Source of the DNA: Clostridium punense
GTDB taxonomy: Bacteria > Bacillota > Clostridia > Clostridiales > Clostridiaceae
Direction: 5' to 3'
Assembly (NCBI RefSeq): GCF_017874425.1
Contig: NZ_JAGGLL010000004.1
Span: 1-64,000 of the forward strand
Length of the DNA stretch: 64,000 bases
Position 1 is the stretch's first letter, and each line of letters begins with the position of its first letter. The position numbers were made by a program, and so were the translations under genes. Positions 7,681 to 16,621 of this stretch are shown piece after piece. A model generated the notes under the pieces. It did no database searches, was not told where the DNA came from, and worked only from the letters and a program-made list of their open reading frames with translations.

Positions 7681-9339
7681 ATGAGTTTTGAAAAATTAGC
7701 AAAGTTAATATACCCAAACATGGATAAGAATCCGAAATATTATTTTGAGAAGTATCCTAAGAGGAATTTGCCGGAAGGGGCTAAGGTTACAAGATATGCA
7801 CCAAGTCCAACTGGTTTTCAGCACATTGGTAGTGTGTTTTCTGCCATAATTGATGAAAGGTTAGCGAATCAAAGTGGTGGGGTTTTTTACATTAGAGTTG
7901 AGGATACTGATCAAAAAAGAGAAATTAAAGGGGCTGTTGAGGATACTATAGAAACCATGCATAAATTTGGACTAAATTTTCATGAAGGAATGGTATCAAG
8001 GTATGAATCAAAAGGAGACTATGGTCCTTATAGACAAAGTGAGCGAGAAGAAATATATAAGACTTTTGTCTATGATTTAATCAAGAAGGGCTTAGCATAC
8101 CCTTGTTTTTGTACTGCTCAGGAGTTAGGAGAACTTAGAGAAAAACAGATAAAAGAAAAAATAACTCCAGGATACTATGGGCAGTATGCAAAGTGTAGAA
8201 ACACTTCAACTGAAGAAGCAATTAAAAGAATTGAAAGTGGTGAAGAGTATATAATTAGATTAAAATCACCAGGACATCCAGAAGGAAAAGTTGAAATTCA
8301 TGATTTGATAAAAGGGATTGTTGCCTTTCCAGAAAATATTCAAGATATAGTCCTAATAAAAGGAGATGGACTACCAACTTATCATTTAGCCCATGCTGTG
8401 GATGATCATTTAATGGGCACTACTCATGTTATTAGAGGAGAAGAATGGCTATCCTCTGCCCCAATTCATGTTCAACTTTTTCAGGTTTTAGGATTTCAGG
8501 TTCCAAAGTATGCTCACACTCCAACTATTATGAAAATAGATGGAGATTCTAAAAGGAAACTGTCTAAGAGGAAGGATTTAGAGGCTGCTGTTTCATATTA
8601 TCACGAAATGGGTTATCCAGTGGAGTCAGTTACCGAATACTTGTTAAATATAATTAATTCAGATTTTGAACAATGGAGAGTTGATAATCCTCATGAGAAT
8701 AGCACTAACTTTAAGGTGGAACTAGAGAAAATGAGTAAAAGTGGAGCTTTATTTGATTTAGTTAAGCTTAATGATGTTTCTAAAGAGGTTATAGCTAGAA
8801 TGAAGGCAGAGGTCGTATATAATAATTATATTGCTTGGGCTAAAGAGTATGATAATGAGATGTATAGTCTTGTTACTTCCCATGAGGCTCTAAGCAAAGC
8901 TATATTCAATATTGACAAGGAGGGCTTAAATCCAAGGAAGGACTTTGCAAAGTGGTGTGAGGTTAGGGAAAAGATATTTTATTTCTTTGATGAATTGTTT
9001 AATAGAGAAGAGAAAGAAGCTATAGAACTTCCAAGCAAGATGAATCTTGAAGAAGCTAAGAGAATAGTAGAGACTTACTCAAAGGAGTATAATTTCAATT
9101 CAAATAAAGAGTTATGGTTTGAGGAATTGAAGGCCATAGGTTTGACCCTTGGCTATACTGCTAATAGAAAAGAATTTAAAGCTAACCCTGAAAACTTTAA
9201 TGGAATGATAGCAGATGTGGCAGCAACTATAAGAACAGCATTAACTCACAGAGTTAATGCTCCAGATCTTTACACGGTGATGCAAATAATGGGTGAAGCT
9301 AAAGTTAGAGGTAGATTTAATAAGTTTTTAGAAGAATAA
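7681..9339 (+). CDS. gltX: Glutamate--tRNA ligase
   Basis: Class I aminoacyl-tRNA synthetase charging tRNA with glutamate. The ATP-site motifs are [11 protein letters not shown] (HIGH-type, residues 41-51) and KRKLSKRKD (KMSKS-type, about 286-294). At 552 residues it is longer than common bacterial GltX (about 480). An N-terminal extension of about 33 residues precedes the catalytic fold, and the C-terminal anticodon-binding part is also enlarged. A ribosome site (ggaaagg region) precedes the ATG. A T-box leader with candidate GAA specifier controls it. Whether it is discriminating, or also charges tRNA-Gln, cannot be judged from sequence alone. Confidence 0.93.
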   Translation: MSFEKLAKLIYPNMDKNPKYYFEKYPKRNLPEGAKVTRYAPSPTGFQHIGSVFSAIIDERLANQSGGVFYIRVEDTDQKREIKGAVEDTIETMHKFGLNFHEGMVSRYESKGDYGPYRQSEREEIYKTFVYDLIKKGLAYPCFCTAQELGELREKQIKEKITPGYYGQYAKCRNTSTEEAIKRIESGEEYIIRLKSPGHPEGKVEIHDLIKGIVAFPENIQDIVLIKGDGLPTYHLAHAVDDHLMGTTHVIRGEEWLSSAPIHVQLFQVLGFQVPKYAHTPTIMKIDGDSKRKLSKRKDLEAAVSYYHEMGYPVESVTEYLLNIINSDFEQWRVDNPHENSTNFKVELEKMSKSGALFDLVKLNDVSKEVIARMKAEVVYNNYIAWAKEYDNEMYSLVTSHEALSKAIFNIDKEGLNPRKDFAKWCEVREKIFYFFDELFNREEKEAIELPSKMNLEEAKRIVETYSKEYNFNSNKELWFEELKAIGLTLGYTANRKEFKANPENFNGMIADVAATIRTALTHRVNAPDLYTVMQIMGEAKVRGRFNKFLEE

Positions 9340-9684
9340 TAGCAGAAACAAGGGCTGAAACCCGCATAAACACTATATCTTCTTATCTTTATATCGTGTT
9401 ATCTTCATATGTGTTTGTCTTCTTATCTTCTTATCATAGTACTAGTTCAATTGTTGTAAAAATAAACTTACGACAATTGAACTATACTTAGTATACTTCT
9501 GTACCCTGTACCTTTATAAACATGTTATTACTAAAATTAATCTTATATAGTAGGTCAGTTTTGAATTTTATACCATACTTGGGAAGTTAACCTAGAATTA
9601 ATTTTAGATGTCTATAGTTCTTATAATATTAATTCCTTCACCATCATATACTCTAATTAACTGGTTTGTTAGGAGTTGTATATT
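9340..9684 (+). other. Intergenic region with a TCTTATCTTC-rich tract and an inverted repeat
   Basis: The first part contains an irregular repeat of TCTTATCTT(C/T) units (about 9376-9436). An inverted repeat follows at 9444-9483. No ORF with ribosome site was found except the start of the next gene. Confidence 0.5.
9444..9483. repeat. Inverted repeat with 16-nt arms containing CAATTGAACT
   Basis: Arms 9444-9459 and 9468-9483 pair over 16 positions with a single T-G wobble; the loop is 8 nt. No T tract follows, so it is not a standard terminator. The same CAATTGAACT motif reappears twice near 20518-20563. Confidence 0.7.
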
Positions 9685-10116
9685 ATGGATAGATTTATGG
9701 CTATTTTTTTTGCTATATGTGCAGGGATTTTTACCACCCTAGAGGCAACAATAAATTCAAAGCTTGCAAATATTGTTACTCCCAAAATAGCTACTCTTCA
9801 TAATCTATTGACAGGAGTATTAGTTATATTAGTTGCAAATATACTCAAGGGTACACTAAATCAATATTCAAAGATTATTACTGTTAGTCCTCAACTACTT
9901 ATTGGAGGAGCTTTTGGCACAATTATTGTGTACCTTGGAATAAAATCAATGCCTGAATTAGGGGCAACCATAACACTTAGTATAATAGTAGTTGCACAAT
10001 TAATTAGCGCACTTTTAGTAGATGTTTTTTTACTTCATCACCGAGAAGTTCGCTTTGGAAATATTATTGGAGTGCTTCTGCTTGTAGCAGGAACCTATTT
10101 AATTTTAAAAAAGTAA
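9685..10116 (+). CDS. Small DMT-superfamily transporter, YdcZ (DUF606) type
   Basis: A 143-residue membrane protein with five hydrophobic helices, of the size and pattern of the YdcZ/DUF606 branch of the drug/metabolite transporter superfamily. Family hallmarks include an N-terminal segment with small residues and EATINSKLA (about 19-27), and the closing helix GNIIGVLLLVAGTYLILKK. The ATG at 9685 is preferred because aggag (9671-9675) lies 9 bases upstream; the TTG at 9676 would touch it. The substrate is unknown. It is convergent with the UvrC-like gene, with 65 bp between them. Confidence 0.75.
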   Translation: MDRFMAIFFAICAGIFTTLEATINSKLANIVTPKIATLHNLLTGVLVILVANILKGTLNQYSKIITVSPQLLIGGAFGTIIVYLGIKSMPELGATITLSIIVVAQLISALLVDVFLLHHREVRFGNIIGVLLLVAGTYLILKK

Positions 10117-10181
10117 GAAATTCATAGCGATTTAAAAGTCTTTAGTCATATGAAAAAGCTGTTATGTAACTAAAGAAGCTT

Positions 10182-11255
10182 TTAATTAGAAAGCAAACTA
10201 TTAATAGCTTCATCTATTTTTGTGTTATTGATGAATTTAAGATATTCATCAGGAATTATTATATGCTTGCAATTATTAGTTTTTAAGTAGCTATAAATAA
10301 TTTGAGCCTCATCTATATCATCTCTAGTAACCTTAATTGAAGAATTAAGAACATCCGTAGTGAAATTAGCAAGAATATCATCTTTTATTTCTTGAATTAA
10401 TTCTTTAGTAGGATTATTAAAAGTATATTGCTTACTGAAGATAACTCTATTTCCTTTAATAAGGAAAGACTTAATTTGATTTTCTTTAAGTGACTCAAGC
10501 ATCAGAATATTATTATTTGCTTTTGTAAAATCTAAAATCTTTTCTTTGTTTATAAGAGATTTTAGTGCTTCTATACAATCCCTGTATTTTGCAGCAGTTT
10601 CGAAGTTGAACTCCTCTGATGCATTGTTCATTGCTTCTTCGAGTTCTAAAAGTAAAGTATTATCAAGTCCGCTTAAAATTCCTATGATTTTATTTATTAT
10701 ACTGATATATTCATTTTGAGCACTACCACCTATACACATACCAAGGCAAAGTCCTAGGGAGTAATTAAGGCAGGTAGAATTTTTTTTAGTTGGATTACTA
10801 CAATTTATTTTGTAAAACTTCTTTAAACCTTCTATAGCATTTTCTACAATGCCTTTTGCTGCATAGGGTCCATAGTAAAGATTTCTAGTGTTTTCTTCAT
10901 AACTATTAGTCACCTCTATGTTTGGATAGCTTTCATCCATGGTTATTTTAATATATGTATAAGCTAAAGGGCTTTTCATCAGCCTATTATAGGTTGGTTT
11001 TAGCTTTTTAATTAGTTGGCATTCCAGCATAAAGGCTTCAAATTCTGTATCGGTAACTATATAATCAAAATCCTTTAGGTTTTGAACAAGCTTTTCTATC
11101 TTTGAAGAGGAATGCTTTGAGCTATAAAAGTATGATCTAACTCTGTTTTTTAAATTTTTAGATTTCCCTACATAAATAATATTATCCAAAGAATCCTTCA
11201 TTAGATATACTCCAGGGCAATTAGGGAGATTTTTAACCTTTTCCTTTAGCATCAT
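10182..11255 (-). CDS. UvrC-like GIY-YIG protein lacking the C-terminal nuclease half
   Basis: A 357-residue homologue of the N-terminal half of excinuclease subunit UvrC. Residues 1-95 form the GIY-YIG domain (GVYLMKDSLDNIIYVGKSKNLKNRVRSYF, with PTYNRLM). The UvrC cysteine motif CLNYSLGLCLGMCIG is around 162-176, and a UVR-type UvrB-binding helix pair is around 200-240 (FNFETAAKYRDCIEAL). The RNase H-like nuclease domain and the helix-hairpin-helix repeats of full UvrC (about 600 residues) are absent. It could make only the 3' incision, in the manner of E. coli Cho, or act as a specialised nuclease. The start is well supported by aaagga on the minus strand. Confidence 0.85.
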   Translation of the reverse strand: MMLKEKVKNLPNCPGVYLMKDSLDNIIYVGKSKNLKNRVRSYFYSSKHSSSKIEKLVQNLKDFDYIVTDTEFEAFMLECQLIKKLKPTYNRLMKSPLAYTYIKITMDESYPNIEVTNSYEENTRNLYYGPYAAKGIVENAIEGLKKFYKINCSNPTKKNSTCLNYSLGLCLGMCIGGSAQNEYISIINKIIGILSGLDNTLLLELEEAMNNASEEFNFETAAKYRDCIEALKSLINKEKILDFTKANNNILMLESLKENQIKSFLIKGNRVIFSKQYTFNNPTKELIQEIKDDILANFTTDVLNSSIKVTRDDIDEAQIIYSYLKTNNCKHIIIPDEYLKFINNTKIDEAINSLLSN

Positions 11256-11710
11256 AAAAATATCCTTTCTATAGACCTAGACGTTTATTAAAACAACATG
11301 CTTATTTATAAACTTTAAACTAGATTAGAGGTATCATCTATATCTGTAATTATAGTAGCATTACATGAATTTAACTTCAATGGGCTATAGCATTTACCAA
11401 AATTTACACTAACAATTAATAATAGACGAAAAGAGAAAACTATTGTTGTGATGAAGAAACTTTAACTTATTATGTATTATTTCATACAAATAAGAGAGAA
11501 CACAGTTTCTCAGGAGTAATGGTAGACTATGGTAGGAGCAGTGGAGAAGAATTATAGAAGTTTTACTGAGATAAATTATAATACATTTAAATAATATTAT
11601 AACTAGGGATGTTATTTACTTAAAGTATTTGCTAATTAATACGAATATTGGATTAATATAAGTTGAATTTTAAAATTAGTAAATATTATTAAAAACAGGA
11701 GATGAATTAA
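11256..11710 (+). other. Intergenic region with a possible decayed coding fragment
   Basis: About 455 bp, very AT-rich. One open frame without start (11426-11557) reads as a plausible protein tail and may be a gene remnant. No terminator, operator or riboswitch was recognised. Confidence 0.4.
11426..11557 (+). pseudogene. Possible coding remnant
   Basis: An open frame of 43 codons between stops has no start codon with ribosome site but a protein-like composition (…DEETLTYYVLFHT…HSFSGVMVDYG…). No family was recognised. It may be a chance frame. Confidence 0.25.
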
Positions 11711-12667
11711 ATGAGTGAACAAGCAACTAACAATACCCTTGAGGTGGCAATAACAAGTGCTTTAAAACTACCAGGAGTAAAAGTTGATAGAGATGAATTT
11801 CTAGTGAAAACTTTTAAAAAACATATATCAGGTTCAAAAATTCAAGAGTTAGTAGAAAAAGGACCTATTCTAGCAGGAGTAAGTTTAAGTACTATAGATA
11901 GTGAAGCAAGAAGTGCTATAAATAGTAGAACGCTACAAAGCTCTGGGGCATCCTTTTTAGCAGGGCTTCCAGGTGGGCTGGCAATGGCGGCTACAATTCC
12001 AGCAGATACTTTGCAGTTTTTTAGTGTAGCTTTACGTTTAGCACAAGAATTAGCATACATATATGGCTTTGAAGATTTATGGAAAAATGGTACTATGGAT
12101 GATAAAAAAGTCAAAGAAGAGCTTATGGTGTTTATTGGAGTAATGTTTGGAGTAAGTGGTTCTGCTACAGCTCTTAGAGTGATTTCGGCAAATATGTCTA
12201 AGCAAGCGCTAAAAAAGATTCCTCAAAAGGCATTAACAAAGACTGTTTATTACCCAATCATAAAAAAGATAGCATCAATCCTTGGAGTAAAGCTTACAAA
12301 AGATACTTTTGCAAAAGGAGTATCCAAAGCAATTCCAATATTAGGAGGCTTTATATCAGGAGGAATGACTTATGCTTCTATGAAACCAATGGGTGATCGT
12401 TTAAGGAAAGCTTTATATGAATCAGTGGCTAATTACACACAAGCTGATTATGAAAGAGATTTGGCAGAAGTGTCAGTAGATTTGAATGAAGATTTCGTAG
12501 AAGCAGAATATGAGGAAGTACAAGAAGGCATGGAAAATAGCAAGGAGGAATCTAAGACTACATTTAGTGTGGCTGATGAAATATTAAAGTTTAAACAGCT
12601 TCTAGACATGGGAGCAATAACCCAAGAAGAGTTTGATAAGAAAAAAGCTGAATTGCTTTCTATGTAG
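11711..12667 (+). CDS. SHOCT-domain protein with EcsC-like central region
   Basis: A 318-residue protein. Residues 75-125 (AGLPGGLAMAATIPADTLQF, then ALRLAQELAYIYGF) form a glycine/alanine-rich amphipathic region resembling EcsC-type proteins. Further hydrophobic glycine-rich segments lie around 140-165 and 205-225 (ILGGFISGGMTYASM). An acidic linker (about 250-280) leads to a C-terminal SHOCT motif (ILKFKQLLDMGAITQEEFDKKKAELL, 289-316), a short domain thought to mediate oligomerisation. The family assignment of the central part is tentative. A ribosome site (caggagatg) precedes the ATG. It is a single gene with long flanks, and its role is unknown. Confidence 0.6.
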   Translation: MSEQATNNTLEVAITSALKLPGVKVDRDEFLVKTFKKHISGSKIQELVEKGPILAGVSLSTIDSEARSAINSRTLQSSGASFLAGLPGGLAMAATIPADTLQFFSVALRLAQELAYIYGFEDLWKNGTMDDKKVKEELMVFIGVMFGVSGSATALRVISANMSKQALKKIPQKALTKTVYYPIIKKIASILGVKLTKDTFAKGVSKAIPILGGFISGGMTYASMKPMGDRLRKALYESVANYTQADYERDLAEVSVDLNEDFVEAEYEEVQEGMENSKEESKTTFSVADEILKFKQLLDMGAITQEEFDKKKAELLSM

Positions 12668-12911
12668 GACTTTAATTATTAATGTTATAGAGAACTGCTC
12701 TAATTTAGCAACATTAGAATCCGTGTTGGACTGAATAAAGTATCTTCGATACTTAGAAACAATCTTATGAGGTTAAAGCAAATGCTACTTAAACAGTTGG
12801 CAGATTGAAGGTTCTAAAAAGTAGTTTAATATTATGAAGTAGTTGACAGTTTATAGTAATGTATAATAAAATAAAAATGATAGGTTTCATTAAAAATAAA
12901 TGAGGTGCTTT

Positions 12912-12935
12912 ATGAGCGTGTTAGTATCTAAATAG
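12912..12935 (+). CDS. Seven-codon leader ORF
   Basis: ATG to TAG encodes MSVLVSK, preceded by GAGGTG with 4-nt spacing. It lies at the head of the structured leader of the MutS2-like gene. Its position and size suit a ribosome-stalling leader peptide, but translation is unproven. Confidence 0.4.
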   Translation: MSVLVSK

Positions 12936-13092
12936 ATAAAATTTTATAACTAAATAAACCATTTTAAAGAGGTATTTTGTACCTTTATTTGTTATGGGTT
13001 TATTTGGTGAAATCTATGAAGATACAATCCGAAAAGTGCTGTATATTAAGAAAGGGTAGTTTATTCTACCTTTTATGAAGTTACGTATTTTT

Positions 13093-13125
13093 AGCTGTGG
13101 TGGTATCCACAGCTTTTTTGTTTTT
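13093..13125 (+). terminator. Intrinsic terminator inside the MutS2-like leader
   Basis: A perfect 8-bp stem AGCTGTGG/CCACAGCT with a 6-nt loop is followed by TTTTTTGTTTTT. It stands 88 bp before the start codon and 425 bp after the previous gene, which makes a regulatory terminator likely. Confidence 0.85.
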
Positions 13126-13212
13126 GTAAATATTAATAGATGAAATCTGTCTATAGGGATAGTATCTTCATGAAGTAAAAATATAAGAAAATTCTACATG
13201 AGGAGAGAGAAA

Positions 13213-15123
13213 ATGAATACAAATACATTGAATAAATTGCAATATATGGAGTTAAAAGAGATAGTAAAATCCTATTGTGTAAGTGGTTTAGGGAAAGACT
13301 TAATAGATAAGCTAGAACCAAGTACAAGTTTAAAGGTAGTAGACCAAAGACTTGATGAAACCACTGAAGGAAGGGTACTTCTGGACACTGTTAGTCATAT
13401 TCCTTTAGAGGGAGTATTTAATATAACAAATATTATCGATAGTATGGAAAAAGGAGCAATTTTAGAACCTGAGGCTTTGACAACTCTATGTAATTTCTTA
13501 AGAGGCTGTAGAAAAATTAAGGAATTTATGAAGGGAAAAGAATTTTATGCTCCCACCCTAAGTTTATACGGAGATTCTATTACAGAATTTAAGTCTGTAG
13601 AAGAAGAAATTGAGTTTGCAATAAGAGGTAGTGTAGTAGATTCTAATGCTAGTAAAGAACTAAAAAAAATTCGTAGGCATATAGAAATTACTGAGGGTAA
13701 GATACAAGAAAAGTTAGATAATTTTCTAAAAAGTTCTAGCAATAAAAACTATATTCAAGACTTTTTTATAAGCAAGAGAAAAGATAGGTATACAATACCT
13801 ATAAAAGCAGCTTATAAAAATTATGTATCAGGAACCATTGTAGAAACTTCTTCTAAGGGATCTACAGTATTTATTGAACCAAGTATTATAGCAAAAAATA
13901 CTGTAGAATTAGTAGAATTAAAATCCGAAGAAGCGGTAGAAGAGTATAAGATATTATCTTATCTAACTGGTTTGATTTATGATAATTTAAGAGCTATAAA
14001 AATTAATATTGAGGTAATGGCAGAATATGATATGATTTTTGCTAAAGCTAAATATAGTAGAGAGATAGAGGGAATAAAGCCAAAGATTAATGATTACGGA
14101 TATATAAATCTTATTAAAGGAAAACATCCACTGCTAAAAGGAGACCTAGTGCCTTTAGATTTTAGAATTGGAGTAGATTATAGAGCATTGATAATAACAG
14201 GACCTAATGCAGGGGGCAAGACTGTTACCTTGAAAACTATTGGACTTTTAACTTTAGCTGTGCAGTCAGGGTTTCATATTTCAGCGAAAGAAGGCACAGA
14301 AATGTCTATTTTTGAGAAGGTTTTCGTGGATATTGGAGATGATCAAAGTATTGAGAATTCCCTAAGTACCTTTTCTTCTCATATTAAAAATTTGGCGGAA
14401 ATTATTAATAGCAGTAACAGATCTACTTTAATTCTTTGTGATGAAATAGGTAGTGGAACTGAGCCTAATGAGGGTGCAGGACTTGCTATTGCAATCCTAG
14501 AAGAACTTTATCATAAAGGTTGTATAATCATGGCAACTACCCATTATGGAGAGATTAAAAATTTCTCGGAAAGTCATAATGATTTTGAGAATGCTGCTAT
14601 GCAGTTTAAAAGTGATACCTTAGAGCCTTTATATAAACTAATTATAGGCAAATCTGGGGAGAGTAATGCTCTTTGGATATCTAAAAAAATGGGGATAAAA
14701 GAGTCCATTCTTGAAAGAGCAAGGCAGTATATTGAAAGTAAAAATTACAATTTAGATTTAATAAAGGATAGTAAAATTAAAAAGAAAAAAGAAGAGGAAG
14801 TATTAAGTAGTAAGGAAGAATATGAGTTTAAAACAGGAGATAAGGTTTTTCTAATAGACCATAATGATTATGGTATTGTTTATGAAGCTGAAGATAGATT
14901 TAATAATATTAAAGTATTATATAAAAATAACTTTATTGAGATTAATATAAAGAGAATTAAGTTAGATTTAAAAGCTGAGGATTTATATCCGGAAGGATAT
15001 GACTTAAGTACTTTGTTCGTAAGTTACAAAGAGAGAAAGCTTGAGAGAGATATAGAAAGAGGGTCTAAGAAGGCTCTTAAGCTTATTCAAAAAGAAATAA
15101 GAAATAATAGAAAATCTAATTAG
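13213..15123 (+). CDS. MutS2-like ATPase without Smr domain
   Basis: A 636-residue MutS-family ATPase of the MutS2 branch. The core and lever region occupies residues 1-310. The ATPase has Walker A GPNAGGKT (330-337), the ST motif with DDQSIENSLSTFSSH (about 375-390), Walker B LILCDEIGSGTEP (about 407-419) and the His switch ATTHYGEIK. A KOW-like segment (FKTGDKVFLIDHNDYGIVYE) is near 538-557, followed by a basic tail. The Smr nuclease domain of standard MutS2 (about 785 residues) is absent. MutS2 in B. subtilis acts on collided ribosomes; whether this one acts on ribosomes or DNA is open. The start is chosen after aggagagaga. The leader looks attenuator-like. Confidence 0.88.
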   Translation: MNTNTLNKLQYMELKEIVKSYCVSGLGKDLIDKLEPSTSLKVVDQRLDETTEGRVLLDTVSHIPLEGVFNITNIIDSMEKGAILEPEALTTLCNFLRGCRKIKEFMKGKEFYAPTLSLYGDSITEFKSVEEEIEFAIRGSVVDSNASKELKKIRRHIEITEGKIQEKLDNFLKSSSNKNYIQDFFISKRKDRYTIPIKAAYKNYVSGTIVETSSKGSTVFIEPSIIAKNTVELVELKSEEAVEEYKILSYLTGLIYDNLRAIKINIEVMAEYDMIFAKAKYSREIEGIKPKINDYGYINLIKGKHPLLKGDLVPLDFRIGVDYRALIITGPNAGGKTVTLKTIGLLTLAVQSGFHISAKEGTEMSIFEKVFVDIGDDQSIENSLSTFSSHIKNLAEIINSSNRSTLILCDEIGSGTEPNEGAGLAIAILEELYHKGCIIMATTHYGEIKNFSESHNDFENAAMQFKSDTLEPLYKLIIGKSGESNALWISKKMGIKESILERARQYIESKNYNLDLIKDSKIKKKKEEEVLSSKEEYEFKTGDKVFLIDHNDYGIVYEAEDRFNNIKVLYKNNFIEINIKRIKLDLKAEDLYPEGYDLSTLFVSYKERKLERDIERGSKKALKLIQKEIRNNRKSN

Positions 15124-15164
15124 AAATAATTGAGTTCAAAAGCTTTATGTGGAGGAATATTTTT

Positions 15165-15599
15165 ATGTTTAAAAAACTAACCATGAATGAAGAAGAAATA
15201 AATAAGGTAATGGAAATTTGGAAGAATGCTACCATTAAAGCTCATAACTTTATTCCTGAGGAGTATTGGTTAAATAACTATAAGGATGTAAAGGAAAAAT
15301 ATATTCCTATGGCTGAAACCTATGTATATTTAGAACAGGGAGAAATACAGGGGTTCATAAGTGTCATAGGGGGAGAGTATATTGGAGCATTGTTTGTAGA
15401 TGTAGAGTGCCAAGGAAATGGCATAGGAACTAAGCTAATGGATTATGTAAAGGACATATATCCAATGCTGACCTTGGCTGTTTATAAGGAGAATTATAAG
15501 TCTGTTGAGTTTTATAAAAAGGTTGGGTTCATAGTTGAAAATGAAAAAATAAATGAAGAAACAACGGGAACTGAATATACTATGAGGTTTCATAAGTAG
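15165..15599 (+). CDS. GNAT family N-acetyltransferase (YiaC-like)
   Basis: A 144-residue GNAT acetyltransferase. The acetyl-CoA loop is VECQGNGIGTKLMDYVK (about 87-103), preceded by the strand YIGALFVD, and the late motif is NYKSVEFYKKVGFIVE. The pattern matches YiaC/YjaB-type acetyltransferases, which act on protein lysines or small amines; the substrate is not evident. The ATG at 15165 is chosen because ggagga (15151-15156) lies 8 bases before it and would fall inside the coding sequence if the upstream ATG at 15147 were used. It follows the MutS2-like gene by 41 bp and may share its transcript. Confidence 0.85.
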   Translation: MFKKLTMNEEEINKVMEIWKNATIKAHNFIPEEYWLNNYKDVKEKYIPMAETYVYLEQGEIQGFISVIGGEYIGALFVDVECQGNGIGTKLMDYVKDIYPMLTLAVYKENYKSVEFYKKVGFIVENEKINEETTGTEYTMRFHK

Positions 15600-15732
15600 T
15601 AGGTGTATATTGAGGAAATTATTAGATCTTTATTGTGATTTCTTAAGAAATATTTAAGAAATATGATAGCTAATTCTTAAAACTACTCTTTTATAATTGG
15701 ATATATAATACAATTTAACAAGGGTGGTTTTT

Positions 15733-16296
15733 ATGAAGAAGATAAAGCTCACAATAAGTACAGTGTTGATTATGGTAATTGCAATAGTAGCCATTTATGA
15801 AACAATGCTTAATAAGCCGCAGCAAGGAGAAGTGAGGAAAAGAATTTATTCCTATATGATTGATAAACAAAACCGAATACAAGTATATGAAGCGGCTATT
15901 GCCCTAAATGGGGGCAAATCAGCAAATACCTGTGTTTATTTTTTATCAGAGGTCTTAAGAAGAAATGATGTGCCAATTTCAAAGGAAACGGCTAATACAA
16001 CTCAAATTCTAAAAAAACTAAATCAAATGGGTTGGAAGAAGGATACTGATTATAAGAATCTACAACCAGGTGATATTGGTTTTACTACAGATGCTACTGG
16101 AAATAAAGATGGCATTCCTACGCATACGTACATTTTTATGGGCTGGGTAGAAAAAGGAAATTATGATTATGCCTATATAGTTGATAACCAAGCAAAGGAT
16201 TACGATAACAAGATTTATCATATTAGTAATATCAAAAATGTGGGTGAAGCAAATGGTTTTACTAAAGAAGCTTTTAGTTTCTTTATGAGGCCTTGA
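15733..16296 (+). CDS. Secreted protein, possible NlpC/P60- or CHAP-like cysteine hydrolase
   Basis: A 187-residue protein with an N-terminal hydrophobic anchor or signal (KKIKLTISTVLIMVIAIVAIYE). The mature part has a Cys in SANTCVYFLSEVLRR (about residue 66), the phrase LQPGDIGFTTD typical of NlpC/P60 and CHAP folds, a His in PTHTYIFMGW (about 137) and VDNQ (about 155). This Cys-His-Asn arrangement suggests a papain-like peptidoglycan amidase or peptidase outside the membrane. No cell-wall binding repeat is present. The family call is by pattern only. The ATG at 15733 has a gggtgg ribosome site. It stands alone between longer gaps. Confidence 0.55.
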   Translation: MKKIKLTISTVLIMVIAIVAIYETMLNKPQQGEVRKRIYSYMIDKQNRIQVYEAAIALNGGKSANTCVYFLSEVLRRNDVPISKETANTTQILKKLNQMGWKKDTDYKNLQPGDIGFTTDATGNKDGIPTHTYIFMGWVEKGNYDYAYIVDNQAKDYDNKIYHISNIKNVGEANGFTKEAFSFFMRP

Positions 16297-16621
16297 TTAT
16301 TGCTTAAAATCTCTTATTAACTATATTAAAGAAGGATTTTCAAATGTTATTCTGATAATTAATTAGAAGCTTTGATTAATTGGCAATGAACTAAAATTAT
16401 AATTGCTATTATATGGTGAAAAGTTTAGTATAATTCTAACCTTCTTCTCATATTTATATAATACTTATTTGTCTTAAGTATAAATAGATAATATTTCTAT
16501 AACTAATCTTTATATGACTTTAATGTTACTTTCTCTTACAATATTTCAATAGATAGCTTAATAGTGGAGGGAAAGTTCGGTGCATTAGAATTTTAAAGAG
16601 AGAATTAATAGGAGGGGTACG
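16297..16621 (+). other. AT-rich intergenic region
   Basis: No terminator, operator or recognisable RNA was found. It ends in the strong ribosome site (ggagggg) of the next small gene. Confidence 0.4.

Larger units (their letters stand above)
12668..13212 (+). promoter_or_regulatory. Candidate ribosome-controlled attenuator leader of the MutS2-like gene
   Basis: A 545-bp structured leader. TTGACA occurs at 12843-12848 with a TA-rich -10 region after it. A ribosome site (GAGGTG, 12902-12907) starts a 7-codon ORF at 12912. A large hairpin follows (outer arms 12950-12960/12997-13007; inner AAAGAGGTA 12966-12974 with TACCTTT 12980-12986). A second hairpin (AAAGGGTAG 13051-13059/CTACCTTTT 13066-13074) and a strong terminator (13093-13125) complete it. 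The inner arm at 12966 can also pair with 13067-13074, so alternative folds exist. This is the layout of translation-sensing attenuators. Confidence 0.55.
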
